Assembly: GCF_049306965.1 (NCBI RefSeq)
Contig: NC_133182.1
Span: 41,660,001 to 41,724,000, forward strand
Source: Danio rerio
Lineage: Eukaryota; Chordata; Actinopteri; Cypriniformes; Danionidae
Length of the DNA stretch: 64,000 nt
Direction of reading: 5' to 3'
Within the stretch, counting starts at the first letter, position 1, and each line of letters starts with the position of its first letter. Below are positions 23,101-64,000 of this stretch, in pieces. The notes below the pieces were generated by a model that did not search any database, had not been told where the DNA came from, and worked only from the letters and a program-made list of their open reading frames with translations. The translations under genes were made by a program, and so were the position numbers.

Positions 23101-26100
23101 GCCAGCTCCTCTTTAGTCTCTGGAACAAACTCATACAGAACAGTGTGTGGCTCTCCTTCCAGCACCCTGATGATCATCACATGTACAGATGGACAAAACT
23201 ATACAGAATCTCCACACACACACATCCCAAACATGTTCATGCTCTGCAGGGTTAAAGGCGAATATGCTTTAAACAATCTACTTTCCTGTTAACTAGCCTT
23301 ACCGTAGCACTTCTGGAACTTTCGGAATAGATGGAACATTGTCTATCTAAACAACAGAGAATAAATAAAGGAAAATGTCGTCGTCATTATTTTTGCTATC
23401 ATTTGTAAAGCACTAGGAACTAAACAAAATGCTAACACATACTAAAACAACAATAGAAACCAGGATAGCAAAACGATAATTTAAGCTAGAAACATGATAG
23501 CATGTGATACATCATAATAAATTTTATTATGATGCTAAGTTATGCTAATGGTAACGCATTTGAAACATGCTAATCTATGCTAGCAACTTCTTAATTTGTG
23601 TGAATGTGATTCTTATGCAAGAAGGATGCTATCAAAGATTTACTTCATTCGCAAAATGTCAATTAATGCTAAAATGTTTAACATGCTAACAAATTTCCTG
23701 TATATGCTCAAACATATTTGCTATGTGGTAACAATTGTATGCTAATTAGTGAAATCAAAATTCTAAACTTGCAAGAAACATGCTGGCAACATAGTAATTC
23801 AAGTTAGAAACATACGCAACATGCTAGTTTGCCATTAGTTAGCCATTATTTGCCATGTTAGAAACATGTTAGCAAAACTTAACTAGCAACATAACAACAA
23901 AAACATAAAACCAATAATGTACTGTAATTCATGCTATTATGGCCCTCCTCTACATTAATTCATGCTGACAACGTGAAACATACTAATAAAATTTTACAAA
24001 CAGGTTAGCGGCTTGTTAACCTAATCTATTATCTCCAATTAATGCTAACAAAATGTTATAAACATGCTAAAACACATTACTAACACATAACATGTTACTT
24101 GACTGACTACACAACATTACTTACTTGAGGCTGAAGTGGAGCAAAACCAGAAAACTCATCTGCAGGTACAACAGAAGCTACAACCTATGAAAAATAGAAT
24201 TTTAATCAGTTTTGTACATGAGTTTCAGCCATTGCACACTCTAATAATGTGATAATGGGGATAGTAGGCACCTTAGCTTTTCCAAGATAATCCCTTTTCT
24301 CCAGCTCTGCCACATATTTCTTATTAGGTTTAAACAGCAGCCCTGCTCGAACCTCTACCAGAGGAAACAGCTTATGTTTCTGAAATGGAGAAATCACATA
24401 GAAAAAAAGCTTATCAATTTTAAAACAATGTATTTAGACAACCACAGCACACCATTTCTGCTGTTTTACACAATGTTCATCAGTGATTTACCTTCTTTGA
24501 ATAATTTAATCATTCAATATTTTTTTTTTTATTATTCATTTGTTCATTCCAATTCTTGCTTTATCTATTTTTAAACCCAGGTTAAAAATGTAGGCCTATA
24601 TTTTTGACTTGGATTGTAAACATTAACGAAGTCCCAATGCACTGCATGTTAGTAATTTTTTGTTGCTATATAACCTCACTGTTTAATTGCTTTTACTGTG
24701 TTTTCTGGTGTTTCCTTGACTCATACTTTCACAATTTACTTTGTCTGTAAAATGCGTACAAAGAATGATGTTCATTTTACTAGAAGGATGACTTATGTAA
24801 GGATATCGGAGTATAAATCATCTGTCTCGTGAATTTTGACCTTTCTGAAACTTACACAACTTCCCTCAAAATCTAACCAGAACCTCTGATTGTGAAACAA
24901 ACCAAACATAACCACTTTTTAGACAAGTTACGAAAGAACAAGCTTTCGTTGCCTCATATAACAACCAAAACGTTTGAGATGAACCACAGAGTATTAGGTC
25001 AACATATAATTCAATGACTTTCAGGGCCAACTTGTAAATTAAAACAGGAATTTAATTTATGAGTCCTAGCAACTGATAATCATGTTTATGATAATGAAAG
25101 TTAAGCAGATACAGACCAGAATGGCATCCAGCGCATGATCAATATGGCTGAACTTGGCATCTGCTCTCAAGCTCAGAGCAGTGAGAAGGTTCTCTTGAGC
25201 TTTTTCCCATTTTCCCAACTGCGCCTGTGCCAGTCCAATGTTGTGCAGCACCTTAATATTACACAAGACAAAAAGACTGCTTTAGAGAATGAACTGAGGT
25301 GACTGTTAATGTCAGATGTTGCAATATAGGAGAAAACTCTTGTGAAAAACCATCAAGTCAGAAATGGAGACGTGTAAAATGTCACTCACATCACAACTAT
25401 TAATAAGTCAGTAAAGTTGAAAAAATATCTGGACTTGCCTCACAAGCATAAAGTTTATATCTCAGCCCCAGAGGTGTGTAATCAATTAGTTGATTCCCTC
25501 GTAACTGCTTAAATGCTTGTTGGAAATCCAGAAGAGACTCTTCAAACCTGGAGAGAAGGTTAGGATCATCAGTTTATTAAAAGTGGAATGAGATATTTTG
25601 TGATCGGCTCTTAAAGCGGCGGTCCACTACTATATCACATTTTAAACTTTAATTGATGTGTAATGTAGCTGTGTGAACATAAACAACATCTCTGACTGTA
25701 ATACGCTCAATGCAAAGAGAGACATTGGCTTTTACAGAGTTAGCTTAGCAAAGCCGACATTGAACAAAATTTGAGGACTACAAAAAATAAAAATAAAATC
25801 CAGGTTAGTGAGATCACAAATGCTTCAGGTTACATGCATTTACCCTGCAGAGCGAATGGGCGTGGCCAGAGGCGCTGTATGTTACAGCAAAAAGAGATAA
25901 AATGCCATCCAATAACTGCAATTTTCACAGAGCATCTTCTGTTACTGTATTTAAGCTTCCAAAGGACACGGCACAAGGAATTCCAGAAAATTATGAAAAT
26001 ATATAGCTCTAGCATTTGACAAAGGAGAACTTCCTGAATCTCTCCCAGTTCAGTGCTGGTTCGGCTAAAAACCAACCAGCAGCTCCAACCATAATCAAAG

Positions 26101-27447
26101 AAGCTGTGGTTTGAGAGCCACAACCTGTAAGTGTTTTTATTTGAGAAAACTGATCTATTACATGCACAGTTTTAAGCGTTAACATTATGTTGTAGTGAGG
26201 ATGTAAACCGCTAACAATTTAGCTACAAATTCATATTTCTCCATCAAATCTCTGTAAACAGTCACAATCTTTTGCAGCGCTACAGTGTAACTCCATGTGG
26301 ACGCTTTCCCTGTGTTCTACATCTGAAATAACAAACTTGCAAAAAATATGCAAATGTTTCATATTAATTACACACATGCTTATTCTGAATATATGTGAAA
26401 GACACTTGTTAGATTTTATTTTAGAGAGCAGGCGTAAGGTTCTGCTGTGTCCTCTTCATTTTCTGTTTGATTCAGGCTCAAACTGATTTGGCTCTGACCG
26501 ACAGTATTTACAAAGCAGAGACACAGCGTGCAGTATTAAAGGCGTGATGCTTTTCCTGGTTTGCAAATTATGCACATTATGTTAGCTGACCAATCAGAGC
26601 CTCTTGAGGGCGGGCATTTTCATGTTAGCTGAGTATTAGCGTATAATTAAGATATATGAAAAATAATGTGATTTTCTACAAATCAAGCATGATCACACAT
26701 TGCTTTGCTTCTTATAAACACATCCAAGCCTTAAAAATACACTCTAGACCACTCTTTTAAGTACCTTGAGCCATCAGAACAGCATAAAACGTTTACTTAA
26801 TAGGATGGTTCACCAAATTTAAATTTAAATTCTCGTCATTTACTCACGCTCAAGTGATTCCAAACTTCTGTTGTACACAAAAAAAGATGTTCTGAAGAAA
26901 CCGATAGGCATATCCATAGTAAAATAGTATGGAAGTCAATGGCTGATTTTTTTTCAACTGTCTTCAGTTTATCTTCCTTTGTGTTTAATAGAAACATTTG
27001 GGTGAACTGTCCTTTAAAGTGTCATGACAAGAGGTAATGATCTTACTTTTCCTTTTTATAAAATGTAACTCCTCTCTGAAAAAAGGCCACGGCCAGGTGT
27101 TCATCTTTGCCAATGCTTCCATCAAAAGCCTGCAGGTGTGAAACAGAAATACATTTCCCATAAAGAATAAAACTACTTTTACTTCCTTTTTACAGCCACA
27201 AATATTTTAGACTTTCAAAATACAATTCAAACATCAAGTAGTATAAAACATTGATTCAGCCATACAAGAGTACCTTTTCAGCTTCATCTAAGTCACTGTT
27301 GTTCAGACAAAGACAGCCGATGTTGAAAGCGATCTTGGAGTTTTTCTCCTCGATACTGAGGAATATCCTGAGAGCAGCGTCTGGGTCTCTTTGCTCCACA
27401 CAAGCCACGGCCTCATCCCACTGGCGAAGGGTGCTTACGAAGGACAT
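20176..27447 (-). CDS. ncf2: NCF2 / p67phox, activator subunit of the phagocyte NADPH oxidase
   Basis: Fourteen exons in coding order: 27274-27447, 27047-27129, 25439-25547, 25117-25251, 24272-24379, 24125-24184, 23303-23346, 23025-23166, 22753-22821, 22228-22329, 21889-22040, 21017-21128, 20389-20497, 20176-20279. They total 1503 nt and 500 residues; human is 526. Family knowledge: p67phox binds Rac-GTP through its TPRs and switches on gp91phox to make superoxide. Visible: TPR region 1-167 ([37 protein letters not shown]), activation segment [20 protein letters not shown] (about 204-223), central SH3 (about 240-300, ending [10 protein letters not shown]), Pro-rich linker, PB1 (about 352-430) and C-terminal SH3 ([15 protein letters not shown] to [11 protein letters not shown]). 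The central SH3 argues against NOXA1. Intron 3 has a GC donor. Confidence 0.95.
23400..24110. repeat. Decayed minisatellite based on AACATGCTARC units
   Basis: In ncf2 intron 6 the words ACATGCT, GCTAAC, GCTAGCAAC and TTAGAAACATG recur dozens of times with irregular spacing. This is the pattern of an old tandem array of 10-12 base units now heavily mutated. No exon is seen. Confidence 0.5.
25615..26756. mobile_element. TTAA-flanked DNA element in ncf2 intron 2
   Basis: The left end AGCGGCGGTCCACTACTA follows TTAA (25611-25614). The right end, inverted, reads AAGAGTGGTCTAGAGTG and precedes TTAA (26757-26760). The ends match only partly. A short frame at about 25880-25990 is not assigned. It is probably a non-autonomous piggyBac/Kolobok-type copy. 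Confidence 0.55.
26802..27015. mobile_element. MITE copy (GGGATAGTTCACCC family) in ncf2 intron 2
   Basis: Ends AGGATGGTTCACCAAATTT and ACATTTGGGTGAACTGTCCT are inverted copies of each other. The interior TTCTGTTGTACACAAAAAAAG is typical of the family. Confidence 0.65.
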
Positions 27448-27554
27448 GCTCCCTCAAAACACGGTGAGCAGTGAACACATGAATGCTGCTCGTCTCTGTT
27501 GTGAACTGAGCAGAGGCAGTCTGAAAGAGAACAACCCCCAGCCTCTGCTCTGAG

Positions 27555-27564
27555 AGAGGAAGTG
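27555..27564 (+). promoter_or_regulatory. Candidate PU.1/ETS site upstream of ncf2
   Basis: AGAGGAAGTG matches the PU.1 core, about 110 bases before the ncf2 ATG. An AP-1-like TGAGTAA follows near 27604. Human NCF2 is known to depend on PU.1 and AP-1 in myeloid cells. Use of these sites here is inference. Confidence 0.4.
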
Positions 27565-27888
27565 ATCAGCTTCACTTGCTTCTGGATTTGCATTTGCCAG
27601 TTGAGTAAGTCCACATTTGTGGAGTTATTGTCCCTGTTATATCTTCGATTTTAAAGCCATGATTAACTGATTTTAGACTTCTGCCTAAATTTAAACCCTT
27701 TGTGGGAAATCAGATGTTTGTAACAGATCATGCAGCTTGACCTCTTGACACCTTAATTTCACATAATAGAGCATGGCCTTTTCTCATATTTATAGCACTG
27801 AGAAACAGGAGGTCAAGGTTGAACAATTTCTGTTTTAAAAAAACAATAAGAATAGACTTCAGAATGATTTTGCTTGTATGAATTCAAA

Positions 27889-28393
27889 GGTGGCATCACA
27901 GTGGCGCAGTGGGTAGCACGATCGCCTCACAGAAAGAAAGTTGAGGGTTTAAGCCTTGGCTGGGTCAGTAGGCATTTCTGTGTGGAGTTTGCATGTTCTC
28001 CCCATGTTCAGGTGGGTTTCCTCCGGGTGGTCCGGTTTCCCCCACAGTCCAAAGACATGTTGTACAGGTGAATTGGGTATGGTGTATGTGTGTGAATGAG
28101 TGTGTATAGATGATTGCCAGTACTGGGTTGCAGAGAGAAAGGAACAAACTGTGTAAAACATATGCTGGATAAGTTGGCCGTTCATTCTGCTGTGGCGACC
28201 TCAGATTAAGCCGAAAGGTAGAGGAATGAATGAATGAATAAATTGGCTGTCCTATATGGGCGTTTCCTAGTGTTGGGTTGTGGCTGGAAGGGCATCCAAT
28301 GCATAAAATATATGCTGGATAAGTTGGCGGTTCATTTTGCTGTGGCAACCCCTGATGAATAAAGGGACTATGCTGAAAAGAAAATGAATGAAT
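27889..28393 (+). mobile_element. DANA SINE with a duplicated 3' half
   Basis: A full DANA unit (about 27889-28243) is followed directly by a second 3' half (about 28244-28393), each ending in ATGAATGAAT. Both lie inside one target duplication, AATTCAAA (27881-27888 and 28394-28401). This suggests a single insertion of a dimeric RNA or a later internal duplication. It lies between ncf2 and garem. Confidence 0.8.
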
Positions 28394-28401
28394 GAATTCA
28401 A

Positions 28402-29343
28402 AAGTGTGCCAATAAGGTGCAAATAAATTGTACTTAAAGATCAAGTATTTTAAGTGTACTTTATGTATGCTAAGTGAACTTGTATAATAATGTACATTAC
28501 TAACAAACAATACTATTTGAAACTGAATTGACCCTTTTTTAAATAACCTAACACTATTATTTTAACTTATTAAATTAAAAATGTTACGTCGTTCAAATTG
28601 TTAAATAGACTCCTTTATTACTCCAACTTCACTTTGAAGCACAGTAAAACATAATTTTATTTATTTTGCAAGTATAATTGCACATGACGTGACCGTAACA
28701 CCAAACTTCTAGATTAAATTTTGGCTATTGTTTTTGCTCTAACTTTTCTGTGTTCCTAATTAGACATTAATTTACATGCGATTTGTAACTTAGCCCCAAA
28801 CTAAATGATAATTTTAAGCAATCCCATCTCTCTTGATGCTTGATTACCAACGTCTCTCTAAAGTCTAATATTGTGTACGTGTAATTTTATGTACATTTCC
28901 TAGAGTAGCCTATATAAAATAGGATGTTTTAAGTTTAAGTATAGGATTGCTGTATCAATGTATTTTTGTAAGCGCACTGTTGTATCCAAGATTTGTATTT
29001 ACGTTGTTTTTAATATCCAGAGGGCGTATTGCTTTATTGAATATTTTTGTATAACCTGTAATATTAAAAATACAGTGCGAATTATGGCGCTGGTTGCCCG
29101 AGCAACCGCTGGAGCAACAGGGAAGAGGAAATCGCCGCTCCAGCTCGAGATCGTTACGGTATGGGATACATGGCATTTCCTGTCAGTGTAAATAGACGGT
29201 CGGCTGACATGGCTTCACGTACTGTCCACGGCTGCCTCTGAGTAAACAAAAGGGCATTTACCGAAGCTTTCTCCATGACAGAGCCGTTCTTCACTGCAGA
29301 TGCATGCGGCGGCGGGCTAACGTGCAGATGTTAGCGAGCTAAC
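28402..29343. other. Intergenic DNA and garem 5' region
   Basis: 28402-29050 is AT-rich with nothing recognised. From about 29080 the base composition becomes CpG-rich and stays so through garem exon 1 to about 29640. This marks the likely promoter and 5' UTR. A perfect X-box lies at 29093-29106. I cannot fix the transcription start. Confidence 0.5.
29093..29106. promoter_or_regulatory. Palindromic X-box (RFX-type motif)
   Basis: GTTGCC-CG-AGCAAC fits the X-box consensus GTNRCC-N(0-3)-RGYAAC exactly and is nearly palindromic (GGTTGCCCGAGCAACC). It lies 238 bases upstream of the garem ATG in CpG-rich DNA. Confidence 0.5.
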
Positions 29344-36800
<7,457 letters not shown>

Positions 36801-37133
36801 GGCTGAACAAGTAAGCCGGTTCAGAGCAAAACAAATGCAATGTGCTGCAGTGATGCAACCACAAATATTGGCCTTCAGTATTGCAATTGACAAGTTTTGT
36901 ATCTCAATGCTATGCACAGTCTTGTAATGATTTTAATAGCCATTTTGTTTAATATATACATGTATATAAATCTATATTGCTTTGTGTATTAACCTGTACC
37001 CATCTCCATGTAATCTCTTTGACCTTACGGTACCTGCACAACAGACTTTATTTGCTTAAACCCAAAGCCTTTGAAAAACCTGAAGATATTAGACCCAATC
37101 CAACTGTGGCCTACGTTCCTTTGGTTGTTGATC

Positions 37134-37139
37134 AATAAA
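37134..37139 (+). promoter_or_regulatory. Poly(A) signal of garem
   Basis: AATAAA lies 334 bases after the garem stop, followed by a T-rich stretch (about 37160). Confidence 0.7.
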
Positions 37140-37321
37140 AACGATTAACTTGATTTTAGCTTTTTTTTCCCCCTGACAACTTAGTTTATCACATTCAGTC
37201 TATCTTGTATCAAGTTGTCATACTAGTTGACACTAAATTAAAATATTTCTAACAGCATCACTTTTATGTCAGTATTAAAAGCTGATGTGTCCACAAGGGG
37301 GGAATGTTAACATTTGGATGC

Positions 37322-37327
37322 TTTATT
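37322..37327 (-). promoter_or_regulatory. Poly(A) signal of prkdc
   Basis: TTTATT on the plus strand is AATAAA on the prkdc strand, about 240 bases past its stop. The two convergent genes would end within about 200 bases of each other. Confidence 0.55.
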
Positions 37328-37564
37328 TGATGAATGTGATTCTTGAAATCCATGCAATGAAAAATGACAACTGCTTATTTTCCCTTCATTTTGTTTAATA
37401 CAGTCCTATTAAATTCTGGCTTAACATACCCATAGAAAAGTTATTTGACAATAGCTGTGGTTCTGAAAGCTTCATCGTCACACACTTACAAACTTTCAGA
37501 AAGATACAAAAAAATTTGATTTGAAATCCCCACTGAATTAGATTTTTGTAATACCCTATTGGAT

Positions 37565-63231
<25,667 letters not shown>

Positions 63232-64000
63232 CTGACACATAATTCATTATTAGGGCCAAATATTCAAATTAACATTATTTTACCATTATGGCATTTTAAC
63301 AGCAAGTTTCAGAATGACTTTTCAAGACTTTATATTACTTAAAAACATTGATAAGGTGACAGTTCCCCCAAATTATTCTATTGTGCTTCATAAATAGAGG
63401 AGCTCATTGCTGCCCTGGTTTCACCTGATGCTGTTTCACCATACGAGGTCATGCCCCCCTTTCCCCAGCAACCAATGCAATCATACAGACTGATTATTGA
63501 AAAAAGCATACGATTCTACTGTATACAGTATGTAACCCTGTGTGCAGATGCATGTTCATTTCTTAGTCTCTCAGTTCCTCCAAACTGCTCTTTTGACTGT
63601 GGGACATGTCACATGTTAACTGGGTACTCTTACTGCCACACTTTTGTCAACCAGGCGCTAAGTGTGGCTTGCGTGAGCTAAGCTGCCAATAGAGTGCAAA
63701 AAGACTTTAATAGACCTTTTTAGTTTTGTCTGGACACATGTTTGGACTTAACATCTCTGAGCTTCCAGATAAAAGGGTGAATTTGTTGGTAACTTCTCGC
63801 CAACTTATTCAAACTCACCAGAACCCTGTCTTAAGAGTTCCACAGACTCAAGTTCGCCATCAACTGGCAGTACCAGTAGAAGAAGAAGAAGAAGAAGAAG
63901 AAGAAGAAGAAGAAGCAGTAGCAGAAGTAGAAGTTTATGTAGTATAACAGTGTGTTGGCTTTCTCAAGCCACCATAATAACCTTTTTGTGTACGCACAAG
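63232..64000. other. prkdc intron to the right edge, with (AAG)n
   Basis: No further prkdc exon was identified before the window ends. 63878-63915 is an AAG microsatellite of about 12 units. Nothing else was recognised. Confidence 0.5.

Noticed and set aside
27965-28510. 181-residue open frame on the minus strand
   Set aside because: It is the antisense of the DANA SINE dimer; the same frame pattern appears in other DANA copies.
29083-29160. Open frame MALVARATAGATGKRKSPLQ upstream of garem ending at a GTATGG donor-like word
   Set aside because: It is short, has no known homology, and overlaps the CpG-rich X-box region; kept only as a note in the X-box finding.

Overview
The window reads as teleost, very probably zebrafish or a close Danio relative. 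It has vertebrate-style split genes with GT/GC-AG introns, and it is saturated with repeats typical of zebrafish: DANA-type tRNA SINEs, a 5S-rRNA-derived SINE3, a Harbinger element with a 3-bp CAG target duplication, hAT and TTAA-flanked non-autonomous elements, and L2/jockey-type LINE pieces. I assigned genes by translating exons, checking splice sites and reading-frame phase across each junction, and comparing the products with remembered vertebrate proteins. No database search was run.

Layout. 1-2438: AT-rich intergenic DNA with a long inverted-repeat element. 2439-6445 (+): a complete 9-exon mcur1/ccdc90-family gene for a mitochondrial inner-membrane coiled-coil protein. 6789-10553: an inverted broken copy of part of a dph2 exon, a Harbinger element inside other repeat sequence, a LINE piece and a SINE. 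11415-18337 (+): complete 6-exon dph2 (diphthamide synthesis), with SINEs and hAT copies in its introns. 18338-20175: nested MITEs. 20176-27447 (-): complete 14-exon ncf2 (p67phox, NADPH oxidase activator). 29344-36800 (+): complete 6-exon garem (GRB2-associated adaptor of EGFR/ERK signalling), head-to-head with ncf2. 37565-63231 (-): the 3' half of prkdc (DNA-PKcs), 44 exons and about 2188 codons, from roughly human residue 1896 to the FATC end. It is tail-to-tail with garem and runs off the right edge.

The five genes act in unrelated pathways: mitochondrial Ca2+ uptake, eEF2 modification, phagocyte oxidative burst, growth-factor signalling and DNA end joining. The block looks like ordinary teleost synteny, not a functional cluster. 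I see no operon-like, CRISPR-like or toxin system and no convincing new biological system. The best leads are the inverted dph2 exon fragment, a consensus CTCF motif inside SINE3, two GC-AG introns with phase-forced donors, a palindromic X-box upstream of garem, and the changed caspase-site region of prkdc.
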